A stretch of 25,322 nucleotides of DNA from HGM04593 sp045591315 (GTDB lineage Bacteria > Bacteroidota > Bacteroidia > Bacteroidales > Bacteroidaceae). Positions 16,303-22,879 of the stretch are shown here, one piece after another. Each line of letters begins with the position of its first letter. Positions within the stretch are counted from its first letter, which is position 1. Under the pieces are notes generated by a model that was not told the origin of the DNA, did not search any database, and worked only from the letters and a program-made list of their open reading frames with translations. The position numbers and the translations under genes are program-made. The DNA lies in NCBI GenBank assembly GCA_045591315.1, contig JAZNSN010000027.1, positions 1 through 25,322 of the forward strand. Reading direction: 5' to 3'.

Positions 16303-16536
16303 ATGGGAAAACTGTTTCGTTCATCCAGCAGGATGATAGCCGGGGTGTGCGGCGGAATTGCCGAGAACTTCGGCTGGAGTGCATCCAGCTTGCGTGTTGT
16401 ATGGGTGCTGCTTACATTTGTGCTTGCAGGCAGTCCAATTCTGTTCTATATTATACTATGGTTCCTTATGCCTGGTCCGGCACGGCTGAAGAAGAGCTAT
16501 GAGGAACGTATGATGGAACGCCTAGGGAAAAAGTAA
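16303..16536 (+). CDS. Small PspC-domain membrane protein
   Basis: 77 residues covering a single PspC domain: amphipathic MIAGVCGGIAENFGWSASSLRVVW, then one TM segment LLTFVLAGSPILFYIILWFLMP, then a basic tail (RLKKSYEERMMERLGKK). PspC proteins respond to envelope stress; stand-alone short versions are widespread in Bacteroidetes and may act as membrane anchors or toxin-like modulators. The gene is monocistronic, with its own promoter and a shared terminator with miaB. Confidence 0.9.
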   Translation: MGKLFRSSSRMIAGVCGGIAENFGWSASSLRVVWVLLTFVLAGSPILFYIILWFLMPGPARLKKSYEERMMERLGKK

Positions 16537-16545
16537 ACCGATAGA

Positions 16546-16590
16546 GACAAAAAAGAGAGCATCTGTTGACGGATGCTCTCTTTTTTTGTC
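16546..16590. terminator. Bidirectional terminator between the PspC gene and miaB
   Basis: A stem AGAGAGCATC/GATGCTCTCT is flanked by A and T runs on both sides. The complementary arms 16546-16563 and 16572-16590 differ only by one extra T. It serves convergent transcripts from both strands. Confidence 0.9.
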
Positions 16591-16593
16591 CTT

Positions 16594-17919
16594 TTAATCG
16601 ATGATTTCGCCCAACAGCGTTGCTGCTGTCGCGTCTTTGATTCTTACTTTGACGAAGTCTCCTATCCTGTACCCTTTTCTGTCGAATACTGCAGTCCTGT
16701 TCTGCTCTGTCCTGCCGTAGAACTGCTCTCTTGAACGTTTCGATACTCCTTCTATAAGAACCTCGTAGGTCTCTCCTATGCACTTCCTGTTGTTGGCGGC
16801 CGAACACTCCTGCTGCAGTGCGATAATCTCGTTCAGCCTTCTTACCTTCTCATTGTCTTCAATGTCATCCTTGAAGTGCTTGCTTGCAAATGTGCCTGGC
16901 CTTTCCGAATACTTGAACATGAATGCCGCATCGTAGGAGCAGTATCTCATGAGTGACAGCGTCTCCTGGTGGTCCTCCTCTGTCTCTCCGCAGAAACCGG
17001 CAATGATGTCGGTTGACAGTCCGCAGTCGGGAACTATGCGTCTGATAGCCTCTATACGGTCGAGGTACCATTCACGAGTGTATTTCCTGTTCATCGACTT
17101 CAGCATGTTGTTGCTTCCGCTCTGTACCGGCAGATGTATGCTCTTGCACACGTTCGGCTCTTCTGCAATTACCGCAAGCGTTTCGTCGCTCATGTCCTTT
17201 GGGTGCGAAGTCGTGAATCTGATGCGTGTCTGCGGCGCATGCTGTGCTACACGGCGAAGGAGCTGCGGGAATGTAACCGTTTCGCCCTCTCCGTTCTCAA
17301 AATGGTAGGAATTAACGTTCTGGCCCAGCAGAATTATCTCCTTGAACCCTTTTGCGACAAGATCGTCAACCTCGTTCAATATGCTCTGTATGTCGCGGCT
17401 TCTTTCGCGTCCTCTGGTGTAAGGGACTACACAATAGTGGCAGAAGTTATTGCATCCTCTCATTATGGAAATATAGCCCGAAACCTTGCCGCTGCATATA
17501 CGCATTGGAATCACATCGCGGTATGTCTCGGTAGTCGATAGCTCGATGTTCATTGCTGCATGTCCAAGTTCGGCTTCGGCAATCAGTTCCGGCAGCGACA
17601 GGTATGTGTCGGGGCCTGCAACGATGTTCACTTTGTAGCCCTTTATCAGCTCCTCCTTTACGCGTTCGGCCATACAGCCGACTACACCGATAAGCGTGTT
17701 CTTGCCTCTCCTCATTGCGTTGAGCTGGTCGAGGCGGCCGTATATCTTCTGCTCGGCATTGTCGCGTATCGAACAGGTATTGAGCAGGATGAGGTCTGCC
17801 TCCTTTATTTCATCACATACCGCATAGCCTGCAACCTGCAGTATTGAACCGATGACCTCGCTGTCTGCCACATTCATCTGACAGCCGTATGTCTCTATGA
17901 ATAGCTTCTTGTTTTCCAC
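16594..17919 (-). CDS. miaB: tRNA-2-methylthio-N6-dimethylallyladenosine synthase
   Basis: 441 residues. This radical-SAM methylthiotransferase modifies i6A37 in tRNAs reading UNN codons. The N-terminal UPF0004 domain shows cluster ligands Cys13 (YGCQMN), Cys49 (LNTCSIR) and Cys82 (GCMAER). The radical-SAM motif CNNFCHYC supplies Cys156, Cys160 and Cys163, followed by VPYTRGRERSR. A TRAM RNA-binding domain closes the protein (about 375-440). The sequence fits MiaB rather than MtaB or RimO. Transcribed alone from the promoter at 17945. Confidence 0.96.
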   Translation of the reverse strand: MENKKLFIETYGCQMNVADSEVIGSILQVAGYAVCDEIKEADLILLNTCSIRDNAEQKIYGRLDQLNAMRRGKNTLIGVVGCMAERVKEELIKGYKVNIVAGPDTYLSLPELIAEAELGHAAMNIELSTTETYRDVIPMRICSGKVSGYISIMRGCNNFCHYCVVPYTRGRERSRDIQSILNEVDDLVAKGFKEIILLGQNVNSYHFENGEGETVTFPQLLRRVAQHAPQTRIRFTTSHPKDMSDETLAVIAEEPNVCKSIHLPVQSGSNNMLKSMNRKYTREWYLDRIEAIRRIVPDCGLSTDIIAGFCGETEEDHQETLSLMRYCSYDAAFMFKYSERPGTFASKHFKDDIEDNEKVRRLNEIIALQQECSAANNRKCIGETYEVLIEGVSKRSREQFYGRTEQNRTAVFDRKGYRIGDFVKVRIKDATAATLLGEIID

Positions 17920-17944
17920 TTTCTTTTACTTTGTAAAGTTTATG

Positions 17945-17952
17945 CAAAGATA
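17945..17952 (-). promoter_or_regulatory. -7 box of miaB
   Basis: Minus strand TATCTTTG, a perfect TAnnTTTG, about 26 bp before the miaB ATG. No clear -33 element at 19-21 bp. Confidence 0.65.
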
Positions 17953-18010
17953 CGAACAAACGAACAAGAAATATGAAGTTTGTTTCAATATTTTTTACAT
18001 CGAGTGCAGT

Positions 18011-18038
18011 GTGTCTTCGAGGTTTACCTCAAAGACAC
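18011..18038. other. Hairpin in the divergent miaB/glycosyltransferase spacer
   Basis: The arms GTGTCTTCGAGGT (18011-18023) and ACCTCAAAGACAC (18026-18038) pair with one mismatch. No gene is transcribed into it from either side, so a terminator role is unlikely. An operator or a relic of lost sequence is possible. Confidence 0.5.
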
Positions 18039-18130
18039 GGACAAACGTGCGAAAAAACCAGCCCTAATGGTATCAAGCAGATTTGTTGCTAATATTTAAA
18101 TATTATTTAATTAATATTTGAACTTATATT

Positions 18131-18161
18131 TTGAAATCTTTTCATTTTTCGATTACCTTTG
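18131..18161 (+). promoter_or_regulatory. Promoter of the glycosyltransferase-tpiA-folE operon
   Basis: TTG (18131-18133), a 20-bp spacer and TACCTTTG (18154-18161) form a full Bacteroidales promoter. Transcription should start near 18168, about 37 bases before the ATG at 18205. Confidence 0.8.
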
Positions 18162-18204
18162 TAACTTGTTGCAGTGTGCGAGGCATACATAATTCTTGAA
18201 GAAG

Positions 18205-18945
18205 ATGAGTGACAGTGTAATTATTATCCCTACATACAACGAGAAAGAGAACATAGAGCGTATGATACGTACTCTCATGGCTCTTGAGCACTCTTTCGAT
18301 GTGCTTGTCGTTGACGACGGCTCTCCCGACGGCACGGCTGCCATTGTCAGGCAGATGATGGAGGTTTTTCCGGGCAGGGTGCATATTATCGAGCGTTCGG
18401 GCAAGCTGGGGCTCGGTACGGCATATATCACCGGTTTCAAGTGGGCACTTGAGGCCGGCTATGAGTACATCTTCGAGATGGATGCCGACTTCTCCCACAA
18501 TCCCGACGATGTACCGCGTCTGTACGATGCCTGCGCAAAGGAGGGTTACGACCTCTCAGTAGGCAGCCGTTATGTGACAGGCGTGAATGTAGTGAACTGG
18601 CCTATGGGCCGTGTGCTCATGTCCTATTTCGCGTCGAAGTATGTACGGCTTATCACCCGTCTTCCGGTGCACGATACCACTGCCGGCTTCAACTGCTACC
18701 GTCGTGAGGTACTTGAGACAATGGAGCTCGACAAGGTCCGTTTCAAGGGGTATGCCTTCCAGATAGAGATGAAGTTCACGACATATAAGTGCGGTTTCAG
18801 GATAAAGGAGGTTCCTGTAATCTTTGTAAACCGTGTCCTTGGAACATCAAAGATGAGTGGCGGAATATTCAGCGAGGCACTGTTCGGTGTCATTAAGCTC
18901 AAACTGGGCAGCTGGTTCCGCAAATACCCTAAACGCAAACAGTAA
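18205..18945 (+). CDS. Polyprenol-phosphate monosaccharide synthase (family 2 glycosyltransferase)
   Basis: 246 residues from the ATG at 18205; an upstream in-frame TTG at 18196 is less likely. It is a DPM1-type family 2 glycosyltransferase with IIPTYNEKENIE, VVDDGSPDGT (Asp37-Asp38), GLGTAYITGFKWAL and MDADFSHNPDDVPRL (Asp93, Asp95). No C-terminal membrane segments follow, so it is the soluble, membrane-associated form. It is expected to load a hexose, often mannose, from a nucleotide sugar onto a polyprenyl phosphate for later transfer outside the membrane. First gene of an operon; the DUF1599 gene begins 5 bp after the stop. Confidence 0.9.
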   Translation: MSDSVIIIPTYNEKENIERMIRTLMALEHSFDVLVVDDGSPDGTAAIVRQMMEVFPGRVHIIERSGKLGLGTAYITGFKWALEAGYEYIFEMDADFSHNPDDVPRLYDACAKEGYDLSVGSRYVTGVNVVNWPMGRVLMSYFASKYVRLITRLPVHDTTAGFNCYRREVLETMELDKVRFKGYAFQIEMKFTTYKCGFRIKEVPVIFVNRVLGTSKMSGGIFSEALFGVIKLKLGSWFRKYPKRKQ

Positions 18946-18950
18946 CCATT

Positions 18951-19496
18951 ATGGCAAACGATACTAACAGACAATTCGAGACGGTATTGGCAGTGTGCCG
19001 TGAACTTTTCAGCAAGAAACTCTACGACTACGGCGCTTCGTGGCGCATTATGCGTCCTGAATCGCTTACCGACCAGATATTCATCAAGGCAAAGAGAATA
19101 CGCACTCTTGAGACCGGTGCCGAGAACCTTGTGGGTGAGGATATAAATTCCGAACTTATAGGTATTGTGAATTACGGCCTTATCTCATTGGTGCAGCTCG
19201 ACCTCGGCTATGCCGACAACTGCGACCTTACGGCCGACAAGGCTCTTGCGCTCTATGACGAGAAGGCAAAGGTTACTCTTGAATTGATGAAAAAGAAGAA
19301 CCACGACTATAACGAGGCGTGGCGTGGTATGCGCACTTCGTCATATACCGACCTTATCCTCACAAAGATATGGCGCACAAAGCAGATAGAGGAGTTGTGC
19401 GGAGAGACCAAAGTGTCGGAAGGTGTCGATGCCAATTACATGGATATGATAAACTATGCGGTGTTCGGTTTGATAAAGAATGGGCTTGCAGATTAA
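18951..19496 (+). CDS. DUF1599 protein with internal duplication
   Basis: 181 residues, helical, no signal peptide. The protein holds two copies of one unit: KKLYDYGASWRIMRPESLTDQIFIKAKRI-type sequence near 22-50, and KKNHDYNEAWRGMRTSSYTDLILTKIWR-type sequence near 113-140. They share the pattern DY-x2-(A/S)WR-x-MR-x5-D-x-I/L. This matches the DUF1599 family, typical of Bacteroidetes and some phages. The repeated acidic/His positions would suit a MazG-like metal-dependent nucleotide-binding site, but that is inference. Tightly placed within the tpiA operon; the next gene overlaps its end by 17 bp. Confidence 0.88.
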   Translation: MANDTNRQFETVLAVCRELFSKKLYDYGASWRIMRPESLTDQIFIKAKRIRTLETGAENLVGEDINSELIGIVNYGLISLVQLDLGYADNCDLTADKALALYDEKAKVTLELMKKKNHDYNEAWRGMRTSSYTDLILTKIWRTKQIEELCGETKVSEGVDANYMDMINYAVFGLIKNGLAD

Positions 19497-20808
19497 GAAA
19501 GGCAAAATATACACGTTGCTGACAAACATCAGCCGTTTTGTCCTGGCAATGGTGCTTATGGTATCGGGCTTTGTGAAAGCTGTCGATCCCATGGGTGCCA
19601 TGTATAAGCTTCAGGAGTATGCTTCGGCTTTTTCGGCCGACATTCTCTCCGATGAGTGGCTGCTTTTCTTTGCCATTCTTCAGGCCGCGCTGGAGTTCCT
19701 TGCCGGAATATTCCTGCTGCTGGGAGTATATCGCAAGCCTTTGGCGGTCTTTGTGCTGCTGATGTTCCTCTTCTTCACCCCGTTTACACTGTACATAGCC
19801 ATAGCCGGTCCGGTAGATGACTGCGGCTGTTTCGGCGATGCGGTCACGTTGACCAATACAGAGACTTTTCTGAAGAATATCTTCTTGCTTGCCCTGGCTG
19901 TTGTTGTTTTCCTTGGGCGTCGTCGCTTTGTGTATAACATAAGTTCGAAGAATCGTTGGATGGCTGTGATATTCTCAATATTCTACATTGCTTTGCTGGA
20001 GGGAGTCTCCATGTCGCATCTGCCGGTGGTCGATTTCCGTCCCTATGCAGTAGGCAATGACTTGCGTGGCATGGTGCAGGCGTCGTACGATACATACGAG
20101 GTTGTCTCGGTATATGAAAAGGATGGAGAGAGACGCGAATTTTCCGAAGATAATATTCCCGATTCGTCATGGCTCTTCGTCGAGAGCCGTTCAGAGCTTG
20201 TCACTAAGGGCGAGAAGCCCCTGATAAGCGATTTCTCGATTGTTGATTGGGACGAGGACTACGATATTGCCGAGGATGTGCTCGCCGACACCGGCTATGT
20301 GTGTGTCCTAGTGATGGAGGATGTTGAAAAGGCATCTGTGAGCCGTGTTGACAAGATAAACGACTTGTACGATTATTGTCTTGAGAACTCTGTACCGTTC
20401 TATGCGGCAACATCTTCCGAGGACACTGAGATAGATCTATGGCGAAGACGTACCGGTGCCGAGTATCCTATTTATTGGGCCGATGCGTCTATGTTGCGTA
20501 CGATGGTACGTGCCAACCCTGGTCTTCTGTTGTTGAAGAACGGTGTGGTTGCCGGCAAATGGGATTCTGCTGATATTCCCGATATCGAGCTGCTGCCCTC
20601 TTCCCCGACAAGGATGCCGGACAAGGTTGTCACTTTCTTTTCTAGTATAAGAGGATTACGTTTCTGGCTCTTCTTCCTTGCTGTTCCTATAGGTTTGATA
20701 ATATTGACCGATGTGCTGTCCGGCAGAACACGCAAAGAGGAAACGCAGAATAAGAAAGGGGATGTCGAGGTGGATGACCTGCCGAATAATGCAGATGAAA
20801 ACAATTGA
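19480..20808 (+). CDS. BT_3928-family membrane protein (DoxX/MauE-like plus thioredoxin-like domain)
   Basis: 442 residues. Residues about 15-150 form a four-TM DoxX/MauE-like unit with the conserved DDCGCFGD (Cys115, Cys117). A fifth TM lies at about 162-180. The soluble part (about 200-385) has a thioredoxin-like pattern near its end, with YPIYWADASMLRTMVRANPGLLLLKNG-type sequence including the cis-Pro-like NPG, but no CxxC pair. A last TM (about 393-412) and a charged tail close it. MauE-type proteins assist disulfide formation, so an envelope redox or quinone-linked role is possible, unproven. The start lies inside the DUF1599 gene (17-bp overlap). The family is conserved in Bacteroidetes immediately upstream of tpiA. 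Confidence 0.85.
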   Translation: MGLQIKKGKIYTLLTNISRFVLAMVLMVSGFVKAVDPMGAMYKLQEYASAFSADILSDEWLLFFAILQAALEFLAGIFLLLGVYRKPLAVFVLLMFLFFTPFTLYIAIAGPVDDCGCFGDAVTLTNTETFLKNIFLLALAVVVFLGRRRFVYNISSKNRWMAVIFSIFYIALLEGVSMSHLPVVDFRPYAVGNDLRGMVQASYDTYEVVSVYEKDGERREFSEDNIPDSSWLFVESRSELVTKGEKPLISDFSIVDWDEDYDIAEDVLADTGYVCVLVMEDVEKASVSRVDKINDLYDYCLENSVPFYAATSSEDTEIDLWRRRTGAEYPIYWADASMLRTMVRANPGLLLLKNGVVAGKWDSADIPDIELLPSSPTRMPDKVVTFFSSIRGLRFWLFFLAVPIGLIILTDVLSGRTRKEETQNKKGDVEVDDLPNNADENN

Positions 20809-20841
20809 TATACTTAATATAAACCATTAAACATTAAAAAA

Positions 20842-21600
20842 ATGAGAAAGAACATTGTTGCTGGTAACTGGAAGATGAACATGAATCTTCAGGAAGGTAT
20901 TGCTCTTGCTAAGGAGCTTAACGAGGCTTTGGCTGCGGACAAGCCAAACTGCGATGTAGTAATCTGTACTCCATTCATTCACCTTGCATCGGTAACCCCG
21001 CTCGTTGATGAGGCTGTTATCGGTGTTGGTGCGGAGAACTGTGCAGACAAGGTGTCTGGTGCATATACAGGCGAGGTTTCTGCTGCTATGGTGGCTTCAA
21101 CTGGTGCCAAGTATGTAATTCTCGGCCACTCTGAGCGTCGTGCTTATTATGGCGAGACAGCAGAAATCCTTAAAGAGAAGGTACAGCTTGCCCTTGCAAA
21201 CGGCCTTACTCCAATCTTCTGTATCGGCGAGGTTCTTGAGGAGCGTAACCAGGGTATTCAGAACCAGGTCGTTTTCGAGCAGCTTGCGGGCTCACTCTAC
21301 GACCTTTCTGCTGAGGACTTCTCAAAGATTATCCTTGCATACGAGCCGGTTTGGGCTATCGGTACAGGCTTGACTGCTACTCCTGAGCAGGCTGAGGAGA
21401 TTCACGCTTACATCCGTTCTACTATTGCTGAGAAGTATGGCAATGAGGTGGCAGAGAATACATCAATCCTTTACGGCGGAAGCTGCAAGCCAAGCAATGC
21501 AAAGGAACTTTTTGCTAATCCTAACGTAGATGGTGGCCTTATCGGTGGTGCAGCTCTCAAGGTTGCCGATTTCAAAGGTATCATCGACGCATTCAAGTAA
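20842..21600 (+). CDS. tpiA: Triosephosphate isomerase
   Basis: 252 residues, full length. It interconverts dihydroxyacetone phosphate and glyceraldehyde 3-phosphate. Catalytic residues are visible: Asn9 and Lys11 (GNWKMN), His96 (ILGHSERR) and Glu168 (AYEPVWAIGTG); the phosphate-binding end YGGSCKPSN and GGLIGGAAL is intact. The start is preceded by an A-rich leader (ATTAAAAAA before ATG), and codon choice is more uniform than in its neighbours, as expected for a highly expressed glycolytic gene. The stop overlaps the ATG of the next gene. Confidence 0.98.
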   Translation: MRKNIVAGNWKMNMNLQEGIALAKELNEALAADKPNCDVVICTPFIHLASVTPLVDEAVIGVGAENCADKVSGAYTGEVSAAMVASTGAKYVILGHSERRAYYGETAEILKEKVQLALANGLTPIFCIGEVLEERNQGIQNQVVFEQLAGSLYDLSAEDFSKIILAYEPVWAIGTGLTATPEQAEEIHAYIRSTIAEKYGNEVAENTSILYGGSCKPSNAKELFANPNVDGGLIGGAALKVADFKGIIDAFK

Positions 21601-22046
21601 TGATGAAACGATATCTTCTGATTGTATCGATGCTGTTCTGTGCCCTCTTTGCAGGGGCACAGAGCAACATTGTGCAAGAGCTGGAGCGTGAGGTCTCAAG
21701 TGAAGGCCGTGTCGTGGTAAACCAGCCCGAAAAACTATCGAGCCTTATGGGCTCAATGATCTCCTCTAATGGCAAGCCGTCTCGTGTAGAGGGGTATCGC
21801 GTAATGGTCTATTCTGGAAATAATTCGGCCCAGGCGCGTAATGAGGCCAATAATATGGCAAAGTTCATGCGTGAGAATTTCCCAGGCGCTGAGGTATATG
21901 TCGTTTTTGAATCGCCTATACGCTCTTGTCTTTATGGCGATTACCGTACCCGTGAAGAAGCTGAGGCGGTTATGTACAAGCTTAAGGGTACAAAGAAATT
22001 CAGGGAGATTTCTGTAAAGAAATGTATAATAAATCTGCCTTATTGA
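21600..22046 (+). CDS. Exported SPOR-domain protein
   Basis: 148 residues. The signal peptide is MMKRYLLIVSMLFCALFAGA with likely cleavage before QSN. A short linker precedes a SPOR domain at about 64-147 (EGYRVMVYSGNNSAQARNEA, FMRENFPGAEVYVVFESPIR, YGDYRTREEAEAVMYKLKG). SPOR domains bind peptidoglycan stripped of stem peptides, often at division sites, so the protein is probably periplasmic and wall-bound. The ATG overlaps the tpiA stop (TAATG); Met2 is an equally possible start. The link to a glycolytic gene and folE looks to be one of shared transcription only. Confidence 0.9.
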   Translation: MMKRYLLIVSMLFCALFAGAQSNIVQELEREVSSEGRVVVNQPEKLSSLMGSMISSNGKPSRVEGYRVMVYSGNNSAQARNEANNMAKFMRENFPGAEVYVVFESPIRSCLYGDYRTREEAEAVMYKLKGTKKFREISVKKCIINLPY

Positions 22047-22050
22047 GTTT

Positions 22051-22632
22051 ATGATGGAAGAGGAAGAGAGGGAAAGACGTTTGGGTGGCCTTAAAGAGTG
22101 TTGCTCAAAAATGCTGGGGCTTATAGGAGAGGATGTTGAGCGTGAGGGTCTTGTCAAGACTCCCGACAGGGTTGCCAGAGCAATACTTGATACTACGTCC
22201 GGGTATGCCGAAGACCCTGAGGCAATTCTTCGTGCTGCAATGTTCAAGGAGGATTATAGCCAAATGGTCATTGTAAAGGATATTGACTTCTATTCCTTGT
22301 GTGAACATCATATATTGCCGTTTTTCGGGAAAGTGCATGTCGCTTATATCCCAAATGGCTATATAACGGGATTAAGCAAGATTGCCCGTGTTGTAGAGGT
22401 CTATTCACGTCGTCTTCAGGTTCAGGAGAGAATGACCTTGCAGATAAAGGAGTGTATTCAGAAAACACTCAATCCGTTGGGGGTAATGGTAGTTGTTGAG
22501 GCTCAACACCTATGCATGCAGATGCGAGGGGTGAAGAAGCAGAACTCCGTTACTACAACTTCCGATTTCTGTGGAGCCTTCAATCAGGCAAAGACCCGCG
22601 AAGAGTTCATGAACCTGCTTAGGAACAGGTAA
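22051..22632 (+). CDS. folE: GTP cyclohydrolase I
   Basis: 193 residues. It converts GTP to dihydroneopterin triphosphate, the first step of tetrahydrofolate synthesis. The zinc ligands Cys84, His87 (SLCEHH) and Cys155 (HLCMQMRG) are present, as are GYITGLSKIARVVE and RRLQVQERMT. It begins 4 bp after the SPOR gene and is the last gene of the operon. A second in-frame ATG (22054) could serve as start. The zinc-dependent type is certain from the Cys/His set. Confidence 0.96.
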   Translation: MMEEEERERRLGGLKECCSKMLGLIGEDVEREGLVKTPDRVARAILDTTSGYAEDPEAILRAAMFKEDYSQMVIVKDIDFYSLCEHHILPFFGKVHVAYIPNGYITGLSKIARVVEVYSRRLQVQERMTLQIKECIQKTLNPLGVMVVVEAQHLCMQMRGVKKQNSVTTTSDFCGAFNQAKTREEFMNLLRNR

Positions 22633-22676
22633 TAGCTTTCTGAAAATATAGAATGACCGGGTTTTAAAATAGGGCA

Positions 22677-22700
22677 GGTTGCACCCAAAGCGGTGCAACC
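22677..22700 (+). terminator. Hairpin after folE, probable terminator
   Basis: GGTTGCACC (22677-22685) pairs perfectly with GGTGCAACC (22692-22700) around a 6-base loop. The downstream bases TTCATCTG are only moderately T-rich. Confidence 0.6.
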
Positions 22701-22713
22701 TTCATCTGTGCAG

Positions 22714-22757
22714 CGTGCGACTGACCACTGCTCGTGTCATCGACGTTGCATTGAATG
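22714..22757. repeat. 44-bp direct repeat, copy 1
   Basis: It starts CGTGCGACTGACCACTGCTC and ends GTTGCATTGAATG. It matches copy 2 at 42 of 44 positions, with an offset of 102 bp. Confidence 0.85.
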
Positions 22758-22815
22758 GCTACGTTGCCGACACTCGCTATTCGTGCCCCGCACGGCATAA
22801 GCTTCGCCTATGCTT

Positions 22816-22859
22816 CGTGCGACTGATCACTGCTCGTGTCAGCGACGTTGCATTGAATG
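22816..22859. repeat. 44-bp direct repeat, copy 2
   Basis: It starts CGTGCGACTGATCACTGCTC and ends GTTGCATTGAATG. The last 16 bases form one arm of the hairpin that includes the dnaG stop region. Between the copies, GCACGGCAT and ATGCTTCGTGC can also pair with a two-base bulge. Confidence 0.85.
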
Positions 22860-22879
22860 TTACACGTTCAATGCAACGT
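22844..22879 (-). terminator. Hairpin over the dnaG stop, probable terminator
   Basis: ACGTTGCATTGAA (22844-22856) is perfectly complementary to TTCAATGCAACGT (22867-22879), loop of 10. The right arm encodes the last residues of DnaG. No T run follows, so termination is likely but not certain. Confidence 0.5.

Noticed and set aside
18039..18052. GGACAAACGTGCG as a further regulon site upstream of the glycosyltransferase operon
   Set aside because: Only a partial half-site match, without 10-bp partner, and over 100 bp from the -7 box.
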